Notes: generated from the letters alone by a model not told the origin. Shown: positions 1 through 12,100, counted from the stretch's first letter. The stretch is 64,000 nucleotides of DNA from Phallusia mammillata (GCA_003260075.1 QLIY01000055.1:62001-126000), one strand, 5' to 3'. Made by a program: numbers and translations.

Positions 1-514
1 ATATTAATTTACAGCATATATACTGGGGAATAAATGCAACGAATATTTGCAAAGGAGAAAAAAGTCAATAGCCAGTCATTTGGTAATGGTTGTAATTAGA
101 TCATTTATTTCAATAAATTACTGTAGTTCACTCCAACTGTAGTCAATAGCCAGTCATTTGGTAATGGTTGTAATTAGATCATTGATTATTTAGCTGACAG
201 AAAAAGTAAACCAAAAATAGTGGCGCCAATTAATTTGGAATGCTATGTCAAAATTGGGTCAATTCATTCTCAGCTTATATGTTGGAAACAGGATCTTGAA
301 ACTAACTGAACTAAATAAAGGCACCAACTCCCTTAAAATTAAAACATCGAATAAACAATAATGCAACAGATTTGCGAGAAGGTAGGTAACTTAGGACATG
401 CTTATTATGGACATGAAACATTGAGGTTTTTTCTACCAAGCATAGATGAACAAACAATTCACAAACAAAGCATTTAAGTATATGCAAAAGTGTTTTTTAA
501 CAAGTTGCAATCAC
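1..514. other. Probable FMO intron with a 43-bp direct repeat
   Basis: This AT-rich stretch follows a GTGATT donor after FMO exon 5 and holds no recognisable exon. The only structure seen is a direct repeat: bases 63-105 recur almost exactly at 141-183 (offset 78). Confidence 0.55.
63..183. repeat. 43-bp direct repeat, two copies
   Basis: Copy 1 is 63-105 and copy 2 is 141-183; both begin AGTCAATAGCCAGTCATTTG. The spacer is AT-rich. No homopolymer separates the copies, unlike the G/C-spaced duplications elsewhere in the window. Confidence 0.8.
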
Positions 515-1863
515 CTGCAGCACATTATCAGGAAAGGGAGGAGCAAGAACAGAATTTTTGTGAGATAAAATAACACTTTTTGCTACTTTGCTAATTTCAA
601 TTGCTATGTCAGTCCCAGATGACCTAGCGCCCAAAACAACTACATCCATTCCTGAAAAATCTTCAGGAATTCTGTATTCATGGCTATGCAATACTTTTCC
701 TTGAAACATTTCCTTTCCAGGAAAGTGTGGAATGTGCGGCTTGAAATAATGCCTGTAAAACAGTAGACATGCCAGTTGCCATTTACAATAAAGATGGCTG
801 GATTGCAGATTTTAGTCACCATGGCTTTTTACAGGAAACATACTCAAAACTGTTTATTTCCAAACAATGTTTCAATACGAACAACTATAATTTCATTTCT
901 GTCCGACAACCACCAAAACAATATTACCAAATACTGTCAAATATGTATTTTATTCAGGTAAAGCATATATATAAACAGGCTTTTTACTTATTCACCATGG
1001 ACGATGTAATAAATGTATATGACTGGTGACTTTTGTTAAACTTTAGTTTCATCAATTTTTGTGACCTACCCATTGCATACCATTACACCGTCAAACTCTT
1101 CACTGGTTTGCTTTTTAGTTGATAAATTCAAGTAAGTAATATTGAACTTGGGAAATTGTGTTTCTGAACAATCATCTTTGGAAATGACTTGAACATTTTC
1201 AACTAGCGTATTGAACTAAAATAATAAATTTGTATTGTTACACATTTACATTGATAAAGTAAAGCTACCAATACACAAAATACCTTGATAAGTTTATGTA
1301 TATCAAAATGCATTGAGAAATCTTGCAAATACTTTAAAACATCCTTATGCGGCAGAAATGAGGGTAAATCATCATTAAACTTGTACCCTGGAAAAGCCAT
1401 AACTTGCTTGGGTAGATTTGTTCTACAATTTAAGAAAAGTAATCAGAGGTCACAAATTTCAACTTGAATACTAGACAGACATTGGTTTTCACATACACAA
1501 CCCAATTAATGTATCATGTTTTGTCACTAAAAACTTTTTACATGGAGTTAATATCAACAGTTGTAAAATATCTTAATGTACCTTAAATTTTTGTACATTG
1601 AGGAATGAATCACCAATCCATTTTTGTCGGACTTTGTTTCATCGATGTAAAACCATGTTCCACCAACATGGTTGGTTGATTCAAAAACAACAGTTTCAAA
1701 GTTCTTTTCTGCTGAAAGAAGACGAGCAGCACAAAGCCCTGCAATATCATGGCATTTAAATTTACATCGTTTCAAATTTCAACCATTTCACATTAGTAAC
1801 AGACATTTAAATTTTATGTACAGTACCTGCTGCCCCTGCACCTATCACAGCAATTCGTTGCAT
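515..1863 (-). CDS. Flavin-containing monooxygenase-like, N-terminal part (gene continues past left edge)
   Basis: Five exons can be traced on the minus strand: 1863-1827, 1738-1582, 1422-1284, 1215-1070 and 752-515, with compatible phases (239 residues visible). FMOs are ER-membrane flavoproteins that use NADPH and oxygen to oxygenate soft nucleophiles. Exon 1 starts MQRIAVIGAGAAG, the FAD-binding Rossmann GxGxxG at the extreme N terminus, which supports this start. Exon 2 holds the FAD-ribose region (VVVFES, then NHVGGTW). Exon 5 has the FMO-identifying motif FxGxxxHxxxY (FQGKVLHSHEY) and then GARSSGTD, which fits the NADPH-binding glycine motif. The C-terminal half, including the usual FATGY region, would lie left of base 1; I see no further exon in 1-514. 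The gene is head-to-head with the prolyl hydroxylase at 2640. The subfamily is not determined. Confidence 0.85.
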
Positions 1864-2639
1864 TTGTACTGCAGTTAGCAGAATAATTTGCGGTTAGCTT
1901 ACCAATGACACACAAATTTAACCTCGCAAAACCTCAGCTGATGTTAAATGAACTTGAAAATTGAAACACTGCAATATAAACATTCAACTAACCAAATTTG
2001 TCGCCACCTTGTGTCCACAGACTGAACACTGGTTGTTAACATGTGTCGCTAATAATCGTCGAAATTATAATCGGTTATGGTACATAAAACTTGATCCGTT
2101 ATGGTACGTAAAAATGTACTAATATAAACATACAAAAAAATATTTGTGTACGTATATGTCAAGATTTTACAAAGCGATCGACAATACGGTAGTAAAAACG
2201 CTGTGCGCTCCCTGAGTTTCGACAATGCCGTTTTGTTGTGTCACACGTGCGTGTGTCTACGTGACAGACAATTGTCACTCCCACAGTACGCGCCAATTTT
2301 CATAACTTGTGATTTTTCGCAGCTCAGCTGGAAGCGTTTTGTAGCAGTCTTTCCAGCCGACGGGAAGTCAGTCTCGAAAACTTAGACAAATATGCTAAAA
2401 GAGAAGAAGGCACGAAATTTCTCGATCGAAGCATCGGTGCGTATAAAGAGAACACACGTTGATCAGCTGTAGTGTAATTTGTCACGTTCACAGTATTTTA
2501 TATTTTTATTGAGGTTTTGTTATTAGCTGTATATCAGTGATGCACAAGCATAACACAGGCTGTGGTTGGCTTAGATGATATCCTTTCTGACAATCTATTT
2601 TATGACTTTTTGCAGTGACTTTTGTGCTTTCCACAAAAA
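1864..2639. promoter_or_regulatory. Bidirectional promoter region between FMO and prolyl 4-hydroxylase A
   Basis: This 776-bp gap separates two divergently oriented start codons (FMO ATG at 1863 minus, P4HA-A ATG at 2640 plus). A TATA-like TATAAAG sits at 2442-2448 on the plus strand, about 190 bp before the P4HA ATG. Two ACGTG cores (2245-2249 and 2259-2263) match the HIF hypoxia-response core RCGTG. Vertebrate P4HA genes are known HIF targets, but the role here is inference. Confidence 0.45.
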
Positions 2640-5600
2640 ATGTTTTCTTTAAAGTTGCCAGTGTTGTGTGCATTTTTAAGCATCTGCCAAGCGGAATGGT
2701 TTTCCTCGCTTGGACAAATGGAAGATCTAGTTTATGATGAATTGGATCTACTGAAGTCACTGAATGAGTACATTAAAGCAGAAGAAAACAAATTAAATAG
2801 AGTCAGAAGGTAAAATGTTAACATTTCTTCTTAATTGCATGTTTGTAACCAAAAGCACATTTTCCAGCTTGGCAGAAAACTTCAAGAAAGTAACTGAACA
2901 TGCTAGCAGTAATATGGATCGCTACCTTGGTCACCCAGTTAATCAGTATCGCCTTGTTCAAAGACTGGTTTCTGAATGGTCCCACATGGAAAATTTGGTT
3001 ATGGAAGATGTAACTGATGGTTTGTAGAGTAATTCTCGTGATAAAAGTAAGACTGTGTTCTAATTATTTTCTTTTAACAGTGTTTTTAACAAATTTGTCA
3101 ATAAAACGAGCTCATTTTCCAAATGCTGATGACGTCAAAGGATCTGCGGAAGCTATCATGAGACTTCAGGACACATACAAACTTGATACACATGATTTGG
3201 CTGAAGGCATCGTAAAAGGTTTTTAACTTGCACATTATATACTACAGTTTTTGTGTTTCATGATGTATTTTTTTAAAAAAAGGATCAAAAGCAAGCCAGA
3301 CACTAACCGCTGTGGATTGTTTTGACATTGGGCGAACTGCTTACCTTGAAAAGGATTTTTACCATTGTGTTTTGTGGATGAATGAAGCTCTACTTAAAGA
3401 TGATCTTAAAAGTCTGTCTAAATTTGATGTGTTAGATCATCTGGCTTATTGTGTTGCACAGGTGTGTATACTTCTGTAAAGATAGATTACAGTTACCACT
3501 GTTTAATTTTTATATGTTGCTTGTTCAGCAAGGTAATATACAGAGAGCATATGAAATTACCTCTGAGATGTTAGAGTTAGATCCCTACCATGAAAGGATC
3601 CAAAGTAATCATGCATATTACAGGTAAAAGTTGGCAGTTTTTTTTAGTTATTTACAGCCATGGTTTAAACAAATTTGTTTTTGTTTAGAAATCAAATGGG
3701 TGCACATAAAAAAGGTGACAATGGCGATGACAGATCATCCCAATTTTCCTCAGCCTTACAAAAACCAAATTTTGGTAACTTGCCAGAGCGGGAACTGTAT
3801 GAGCGGCTTTGTCGTAAGGACACTTCTAAATATGTATGTGGTCCTTCTTTACACAAGTTTTCCTCTTCACCTAATCAACAAAACTATTTTAACAGAATAA
3901 GAAAGTGGAAAAAAAGCTAAAGTGTAAATATTGGACAAACAACAATCATCCCTTGCTCATCTTGCAGCCAGCAAAACTCGAGGAACTGTGGCCATCCCCA
4001 CATTTAGTTCGGTTTCATGATGTCTTATCTGATCAAGAAATTGCTCAAATTAAAGCAATGGCAAAACCAAGAGTATGTTCACTTTTAAAGTCATAAAAAC
4101 CTGTAAAATTGTGGCAGTAAAATATGAAATAGTTTGTATTTGTCACTTTTGGTACAGCTGTATTTATGTAATAACTAACAATCCTAATCATTGGTTAATA
4201 CATTTTCTGGTAGCTGAATCGTGCAACAGTTCAAAATCCTCAAACCGGTGTTCTAGAACATGCACGATATCGTGTAAGCAAAAGTGCATGGATTAAAGAC
4301 TGGGAAGACACAACTGTGGCTACTGTGAGCCAAAGAATCTCCGCCATAACTGGTTTGTCAATGGTTACTGCTGAAGAGCTGCAGGTAACCCTTTTAATGA
4401 ATTATCTGAAAAGTTTGTTGTGGTGAACAACTGCAGCAATAAAGCAGAAAATCTGTAGGACAGTAAAAATGATTTGACTAATTTATTTTCATGTCCTAAA
4501 TTATTTTTTTAGATTGCCAATTATGGTGTGGGTGGGCAGTATGAGCCACATTACGATTACTCAAGGGTAAGATGGGTATGTGTCTGTATGTCAGGCATGT
4601 TAACAAAAGCCTTATGTAGCAGTAATTCGTGACATTTTGCATTTTTAGAAATCAGATGTTGGAAAATTTGAAGATGATATTGGAAACAGAATTGCAACAT
4701 TTCTTTTTTATGTAAGTTTTAAAAGTTTTGTTTCTTGATTAAAACATTATGAAATCATAAAGCTGGTAACGATTTGTTGGTTGAGTGCTTAACTTTTAAT
4801 GAATTGTTTACATTGTTTAAAGCAGCGGTTCTCAAACTTTTTAATTTTTTGCCATAATGGCCTTGTTGCAATATTTTCGAGCACTTGTGGTCCAAGCTGA
4901 ATATATTTTTAAACTGAAAATACCTTGACAAATAAAAGTTACCAACTAAAAGTTAATTTATTCCTTCCGAAAGTATTCCCACAACAAAATGCAGAATGAT
5001 ATTAGTTTAGTTTCGCAAGACCACTTAGCATGTGAATGTTTCAAAGGTAATTTATTACGCCACAAACAAGGCTAAAACAATATAAATATAATGCGCGAAC
5101 AATCGCCTCTGTTTGTTACTTAAAAATGAAGCAATGGACCACTTTGTTGCGTATACACTCGCAAGATCTGATATTACGTAAGATTGTAGAAATACTTTAA
5201 GCTCCTCGCGGTCCCTCTGAAATCACGTGGCGGACCCCGATAGGACCGCGGACCCCAGTTTGAGAATTGCTGGTTTAAAGCAATGTAACAAGCAAAAATT
5301 AGAAGGCAAAGAAAATGTGTGAGTAGTTAAAATCCCCATTAAGACCCTTATATTAACCAGACCCGTTTATGCTGAAGTGTACATTACATCTAGCTTTAAC
5401 TGATCTCGTTATTTATTAGTTAAGCGACGTTGAACATGGAGGCAGCACAGTGTTTCTACACCCGGAAATCGGGGTTCGACCGATCAAAGGCAGCGCGGTG
5501 TTTTGGTACAATCTCTATCCCTCTGGTGAAGGAGATTCACGTACAAGGCACGCCGCATGTCCTGTGCTCACCGGAGTGAAATGGGGTAAGTGAATTCTGT

Positions 5601-6897
5601 ATTTATATTACAACAGTGTTGCTTTTTCTTCGATGTTGCTCGTATGCAAATGCATTAGCTGAATCGTGAAAGATTTAGCTTGGAGGTATATCTTCAGCTT
5701 AAAGAGCAAAGTACGTTCGTCAGCACCAGTTTTAAGTTAGTTCAAAATGTGTTGGTAAATTATCAGCTTTTAGCCCACAGGCAAATATAAAACCTTTGTA
5801 TTACCGCAATGTGGTTGAAGGGAAATTTACAGTTTAAAGACCAACCTGTTTCATAGGTAGCACGGCTGTCTAGCGTTCCGCCAAAAACCGTTCAGTATTG
5901 CAAATTCGATTCCTAACTCCGTACAGTCAGAGGCAATAGCGTAGAGTGTAAATGTACTGCTTAAAGAACATACCCTTGGTTGACGGCGGCGTCAATTAGG
6001 TATGGGTAAAAGACGATTGAAAGTATTTGGTAGCAGATACAACTCGTGTAAAGAACACCTACGCAGAAGTTAAAATGAGTTGTCTTGAATAAGCAATCTA
6101 CTGATAAATGAATAAGCAAATGTGAAGGTATGATAGAGCAAAAAAAGCAAGTCAAGTCACTGAAGAAAAGAAGGATGCTTGCAGTTGTATTTATAATATC
6201 TTCCAGGACCATTCTGTATGAAGTTTATGAGGCTGACAATTGTAACCATTGAAATCGAAGGTAATTCTAATCAGTGAACAGTTGTACCTTAAATAATACT
6301 GCTTGGTCAGATGTAGTTCTGTATTACTTCAGGTATGAGCAACCTTTTTAATGCAACTGCTTCGTCTAAATATTCCTCTTCATTTATTTCTCCAATTACA
6401 TTTCCATTTACTTAGGGATGGGCCAAAACTGCAAATGTTCTGTTTGGTTGAGCACGAGCATCTCACTTTAATGCTCGGCCGAGCACGCTCGGTGCATTAT
6501 GAGGGGGGGGGGGCGGTGTTTTATTAAGCTGTACAAGCCCATAAAGTACGGGTTTTTCCACCATCAAGTGCGTTTGAAAAATCACTCGCTCGGGTCAGTT
6601 TGTGCAATTGCTCGGCCGAGCACCGAGCATTAAAAACAGCGATGCTCGGTACCGAGTACTCGGGTTCTGGCTCGGCTCGGCCCATCCCTATATTTACTTA
6701 TAGTTAAAGGTGAGAGGAGATGGCCACAACTGTCGTAAATGTAATTTAAGCTTAATGTTTTGTATGTTTGTGTTTTCGGAAACCTAAACAATACAAAAAT
6801 ATTTGTTTCAGTGGCCAACAAATGGATTCATGAACGGGACCAAGAATTCAGGAGAACTTGTGGCAGAACAATGACCGCAGACAATCGCATTTTTTAA
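2640..6897 (+). CDS. Collagen prolyl 4-hydroxylase alpha subunit, copy A
   Basis: Twelve exons: 2640-2809, 2868-3019, 3081-3218, 3283-3461, 3529-3623, 3689-3833, 3896-4072, 4214-4384, 4513-4566, 4649-4711, 5420-5585, 6812-6897 (stop TAA 6895-6897). They sum to 1596 bases (531 aa), close to vertebrate P4HA1/2 length, and all phases fit. The ER enzyme, with PDI as beta subunit, hydroxylates X-Pro-Gly prolines in procollagen. Residues 1 to about 18 are a signal peptide (FSLKLPVLCAFLSICQA), followed by the family motif EWFSSLGQMEDL. Exons 4-5 form the TPR-like peptide-substrate domain. The 2-oxoglutarate/Fe(II) domain has His and Asp in PHYDY (about residues 422 and 424), the distal His in RHAAC (about 492) and the 2-oxoglutarate Lys in GVKW (about 502). 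The exon 2 donor is GTTTGT, which is weak. Intron 10 and intron 11 each carry a hAT-like element. Confidence 0.95.
4823..5272. mobile_element. Non-autonomous hAT-like element in P4HA-A intron 10
   Basis: The element begins CAGCGGTTCTCAAAC and ends with its near-perfect inverse (GTTTGAGAATTGCTG). It is flanked by identical 8-bp target duplications GTTTAAAG at 4815-4822 and 5273-5280. The 8-bp duplication and CAGNGGTTCTCAAAC ends are typical of hAT transposons. No transposase frame is present, so it is a MITE-like derivative of 450 bp. Confidence 0.9.
5586..6811. other. Intron 11 of P4HA-A
   Basis: This 1.2-kb intron opens with GTAAGTG and closes with TTTCAG. Apart from the TAGGGATGGGCC-ended element at 6413-6690, I see no coding or RNA feature. 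Confidence 0.7.
6413..6690. mobile_element. hAT-like MITE with TAGGGATGGGCC termini
   Basis: The termini TAGGGATGGGCC and GGCCCATCCCTA are perfect inverted repeats. The flanks CATTTACT (6405-6412) and TATTTACT (6691-6698) agree at 7 of 8 bases, as a slightly decayed 8-bp target duplication. The interior is rich in GCTCGGCCGAGC-type palindromes and holds an 11-base G run at 6503-6513. It has no coding capacity. Confidence 0.8.
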
Positions 6898-7059
6898 TTT
6901 TGGATTTCGTACATTTTTATACCTTCCAGTGGCAGTATTCGGCTCCTAAGAGAGCTTTTTGTTGAACACACAGTACATAATGTAGCAGTGCTTGCACGTA
7001 TTTTGCCTTCTATGCCCCTTTTACTCGTATAAGTTTTGCCATCGCAATTGCAGCATCGA

Positions 7060-7065
7060 AATAAA
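7060..7065 (+). terminator. Polyadenylation signal AATAAA of P4HA-A
   Basis: A canonical AATAAA lies about 160 bp after the stop codon at 6897. The same segment recurs in the duplicated 3' UTR copy near 8460. Confidence 0.65.
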
Positions 7066-7309
7066 ATTATGGATAACTCCGACTAATGGTGTCAAGTTTT
7101 TTTAATTTATTGGTTCATCAACGCAAGTTTGCTATTGTTAACATACCAATGTAACTGAGTAGCTGCAAAGTACACCGACTTCAATTTATTAAAACAAAGC
7201 ATGTCGTAGACTTCCATTGGCTTTGATTTAAAAAAAGTCCTATAAAACATGTCGTAAACTTTCATTGGTTTTGATTTGAAAAAGAACGAAATTACACATA
7301 AGTTATAGA

Positions 7310-7456
7310 CAGGGCCGGATTAACACCATTAGAGGCCCTAAGCACTAAAACAATTTGGTGCCCCTTACACCATTTTTAATTTGAAATATAAACGAAACAA
7401 AAACAAAACTATTCATCGAGATTTCGATTTTAACATAATATACAGCAAGGGTAATA

Positions 7457-7539
<83 letters not shown>

Positions 7540-8336
7540 CAAACCAAAACGCCTAATTTTGCTGCCTTTCCCAGTCTCAGCACTGTTGCCCAATTGTAAA
7601 AAAATACCATTCCAATACAAACTAACAATATAATGCAAGAATATGTGTGCATTACCAAAGGAGAACTAGGGTTTTCCGGGCCCTGTTTTACGTTTTGTAT
7701 CGTGGTTTGGGTGTGACTTTTTTACTGCATTAAACTTAATTTTTTATAATTTATCCAATGCTAATCTTGGGAACAGAAAAAGTACCAGCACAAAGTAGCC
7801 ATTAATACTGTAACTGAGTTGAGTTGAGTTGAGTTTATTTCGCTTGGTGAAAGACAACATAGCAATTACTATTACTTTTATGACGCAACAAAGCGCCTGC
7901 TGAGTATTTGTTATGTGAACTTGTCAACAAATCCTAATGATTAACTTTCACAATAATGTCATCTATGTATAGGGCAACATTCCGTAAAAACGCATTACAA
8001 AACAAATTACAAAAATAATATTCTGAATCCCTCGCGATCGACTTTGTATCAGTCCGAGATCGACCAGTCGATCGCGATCGACGGGTTGGGGACCCGAGTC
8101 TTTTTGGGTTTTAACAAACAGAACAACGCAACGTTGTTACGTCATATAGCACGCAATCAATTTCTTTTGTCAGTTATTTTATTTTCTCGCTTTATAAACA
8201 GAACTTTTTCATTACATTTTGAATACAATTGTAGTTTTTTGTTAGATGTAATAATTTACCTAGAAACCATTTCTGTGGTGCCCCTCCTATACTTGATGCC
8301 CTAAGCACGTGCTTATATTGCTTATAGGTTAATCCA
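7310..8336. mobile_element. Non-autonomous hAT-like element, 3' terminus truncated by a G run
   Basis: The left end is CAGGGCCGGATTAAC. The right end reads GGTTAATCCA and then runs into a G tract, where the inverse terminus (TTAATCCGGCCCTG) would be expected. Subterminal GGCCCTAAGCAC and GTGCTTAGGGC also form inverted copies. The left flank GTTATAGA (7302-7309) appears once at 8656-8663 in the second copy of this locus, where the element is absent. An 81-base G tract interrupts the interior. No transposase frame was found. Confidence 0.8.
7457..7537 (+). repeat. 81-base uninterrupted G tract
   Basis: A pure G homopolymer of 81 bases sits inside the hAT-like element. It translates as polyglycine or polyproline, but that is not a gene. 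It is either a genuine homopolymer or a sequencing/assembly product. Confidence 0.95.
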
Positions 8337-8663
8337 GGGGGGGGGGGTAAGAGGGCTTTTTGTTGAACACATAGTACATAATGTAGCAGTGCTTGCACGT
8401 ATTTTGCCTTCTATGCCCCATTTACTCGTATTATTTTTGCCATCGCAATTGCAGCATCGAAATAAAATTATGGATTACTCCGACTAATGGTGTCAAGTTT
8501 TTTTTAATTTATTGGTTCATTAACGCAAGTTTGCTATTGTTAACATACCAATGTAACTGAGTAGCTGCTAAGTACACCGACTTAAATTTATTAAAACAAA
8601 ACATGTCGCAAACTTCCATTGGCTTTGATTTAAAAAAGAACGAGATTACACATAAGTTATAGA

Positions 8664-9154
8664 GTAGATTGAACGAAACGGCTACTAGAGGACATATACC
8701 GAAGATATACGCCTCTTTAGCAACAACACCTAACTTATATGGCATAACTGACACCCGAAATTTGCACACGTGCTCTTAGGAAAGGAGTTTCAACTTCTTT
8801 TGAGGTCAGACACCTATACCATCAATGCCCTATGAATAACACCATAAAAAGTAACTCTCAACAGACATCCATGTGTCGTATACTGATTCTATGATCGTGG
8901 CACGCACAGGAAGAAATAACTGTTGTCGTCCGTTGTTCCGGATATAGACGCCATATGATAGAGCCCTTAAGCTAACGAGCTTAACACTATGTACCGCTGT
9001 AACGAATGATTTATTTTTTTAAACTGCCATGAAAGCATCATGTAACTTGTTACTAGCGTTTAGTGGAGCTGGTCGTAGGCCTTTTACGAAGATAAAGTCG
9101 TTTTACTAAAGGTCAGTTGTGTGAAATGATTGACTGGTTTTGTGACAAAAAGCT
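8664..9154. promoter_or_regulatory. Upstream region of prolyl 4-hydroxylase B
   Basis: This 491-bp stretch lies before the second prolyl hydroxylase gene. It contains CACACGTGC (ACGTG core 8768-8772), the same string as in the P4HA-A promoter (2243-2250 region). No TATA box is convincing and no coding exon is seen. Confidence 0.4.
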
Positions 9155-12100
9155 ATGTCGAATTTTTCTCAGGAGAAACAACTTTGGACTATGTTTTATT
9201 TGATCATTGTTGTCACATCGTTTACAAGTATTTGTCAAGGAGAATGGTTTTCATCCGTTGGTCAGATGGAAGATTTGGTCCATAATGAGCTAAAACTTCT
9301 TGCGTCTTTGGATAAATACATTATTTCCGAAAGAGACAAATTGAGTAGGGTAGAAAGGTAAATGGTGTTTTTTTTAAATGATGTTTAGAATTAGATTTTT
9401 ATGCCCAACATGACATATAGTGGTTGCTAACATAACCATGGTGCTTTTTTATCATAAAACTGTGCTGCTTTGAAATTTATTTTCCAAACAGTGCGGTTTA
9501 GATGTAACAGCTAGTTTTGAACGTAAATATAAGTAGAGTTATTCGAGTGCCAGTTATTTTGTGAGATATACGTTAATCCAACAAACCTGGGTTGCATATC
9601 TATTATTAGGTTGGCGGAAAGTATTCGAAAAGCGTCGGTACATGCTGATAGCGATGTTGAAAGGTATCTCGGCCACCCAATAAACCAGTATCATCTCGTC
9701 AAAAGATTTACAAAACAATGGCTTCTAATAAACGATTTGGTTGAAGACGATTCTTTCTCCACCAAGAAAGGTTTGGTGATAATGTAACAGCTAAAGTTTT
9801 ATTTTCCGTTCGCCTTCAATTTTGTTCACAGATTTTTTGAAATACTTTTCGAAAAAACGCAAACGTTTTCCAAAGGAAGAAGATGTGACAGGCTCGGCAA
9901 AAGCTATTATAAGACTGCAGAATACTTATCGTCTTGATTTCCGCGATCTCTCTGATGGCATAGTAAAAGGTGGCTTGAAGTTCACCCTAAACATTACATA
10001 CTTTTATCTGTTTGTTTTAGTATTACATGTGTGATTAGGGGCCAGACCAAATCAAAATCTCAGCGTTGTTGACTGCTTTGAAATTGGTCGAACTGCGGGT
10101 TTAGAAAAGAAATATGGTCATTGCATATCTTGGTTGAACGAAGTTTTGCGTAAAGGTGATGAACAAATCATATCAAGGTTGGAAGTCTTCGACCATCTAA
10201 AACGTTGTAAAGTAGAAGTAGGTTGGGGGGGGGGGATGGTCATTGCATATCTTGGATGAACGAAGTTTTGCGTAGAGGTGATGAACAAGTCATATCAGGG
10301 TTGGAAGTCTTCGACCATCTAAAACGTTGTAAAGTAGAAGTAGGTTTTCCTTGTCTTTAAATGTTTCCACCACTAAATGCACCGTACATAAACCATTTTG
10401 CGCAGAAACAACTCATGAACACTCGTGTAAACATCTTGAAGACAGCAGATCACAAAGACAACACTACAAAGTAACTGACAAGTAACAAAAATAATTCACC
10501 TGATGGTTTTAATTTAAATTTATTTATTTAAAACTTTTAAATACTTATTGTTCAGACATCAACTGAATGGGGATAAAAAAACAAACTACAGTGAAGATGA
10601 AAAACCACCTGTATTCGATGATAAAGCAAAGCAGTTATTCAAACGACTTTGCCGAAACGATTACAATCCTTCACATTTAAAAGTAAGTTTACATTTAAAG
10701 GCTGATTTGACCGAAAAAAGTGCGAAGAAGTTAGTTACATACCATTTGGCTGGTTCTACATTCTGTTTAATCGCGTAGTGAATCCTATATGATGGTCTGT
10801 TATAATGCTAACCAAGTAGTCTGGCAAGAAAGAAACTTTGAAGCACATTGAATTTGATGTTAACCAGATTCATCTATATAACTATATGAGTTAATATCAT
10901 TTAATTGCTATTTACCAGGTTTTTGGTTTGTTTTTATGCTGTTTAAAGTTAAAACAGCATGCATCATGCGGTGCTTTAAAGAGGAAATAATTTTATTTCT
11001 TCAAACAGAAAAGGGGGGGGGGTTATATAACTATATGAGTTAATATCATTTAATTGCTATTTACCAGATTTTTGGTTTTAGCCAGATGTTTTTATGCTGT
11101 TTAAAGTTAAAACAGCATGCACCATGCGGTGCTTTAAAGAGGAAATAATTTTATTTCTTCAAACAGAAAATGAAAAAGGTTCAAAAGGATCTGAAGTGTA
11201 TGTATTGGACAAACAACAACCATCCATTTCTAGTCTTGCAGCCAGCTAAACTTGAAGAATTGTGGCCCTCCCCGCATCTAGTTAGGTTCCACGACGTCTT
11301 ATCGGATCGAGAAATCACCCATATAAAATCCATTGCAAAACCCAGGGTACGTAGGATGCCTCGAGCATTTTGACAAAAATTTTAACAACAAGTATATTTT
11401 AATATAATTACCTTCGAAACGAGTTTTAAATTCGTTGTTATTGGTACCATACTTGAATTTTTTTATCATTTGTGAAATGTGGTTTTTGTTGACCAAAATG
11501 TGTTTATGTTAGGCTTACCATATTTTCATCATCAACAAGAGGGTATATTGCTATCAAGATTGTCAACAGCTGCTTAATACCAAATATTTGACGAAATGCA
11601 CAAAATCAATTAAAACCGTCTGGTTTGGATGGCTAGCTTTCTGTTAATTTCAATGAACAATTATCGCAAATCAATACACTGATGTCTGATGCGCCACAAA
11701 GTTATACCACAAGTTTAACCCGGTGGTGCATCTTAACTGTATTGAAATGCCTAATAATTATAAACATCAAAAATCCAAAGAAGTCTCTTTTTACTTGCCT
11801 CGAAAAACAAATACCTTGTATTGAAAAATATTACATGTCTTCTTAACCAGAAGGTTTATGGTATATGCATAGTTTATGGGGGAGGGGACTGATAAATTCG
11901 AAATTTTGATTTAGCTGCATCGATCACAAGTTCACAATGTTTTTACGGGAGTTGGACAGTTGGCAAACTATCGAATAAGCAAAAGTGCATGGATGGAAGA
12001 CTGGGAAGATACCGTGGTGGAATCTTTGAGCGAAAGGATTTCAGCCCTAACCGGTTTGTCAATGGCGACAGCAGAAGATTTGCAGGTATTCCTAAACCGC

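Larger units (their letters stand above)
6947..8663. repeat. G-run-spaced duplication 1 (P4HA-A 3' UTR; loaded and empty transposon alleles)
   Basis: Copy 1 (6947-8336) contains the P4HA-A 3' flank and then a hAT-like insertion from 7310. An 11-base G run (8337-8347) follows, and then copy 2 (8348-8663) of the same 3' flank without the insertion. The copies differ by scattered substitutions, and copy 1 has an extra internal duplication of about 48 bp. The structure looks like two alleles placed one after the other. Confidence 0.85.

Noticed and set aside
6503-6513. G run as a thirteenth duplication junction
   Set aside because: The flanking sequences are not copies of each other; it lies inside a palindromic MITE.
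7345-7638. Open frames with long polyproline or polyglycine on either strand
   Set aside because: They are simply translations of the 81-base G tract inside a non-coding transposon.
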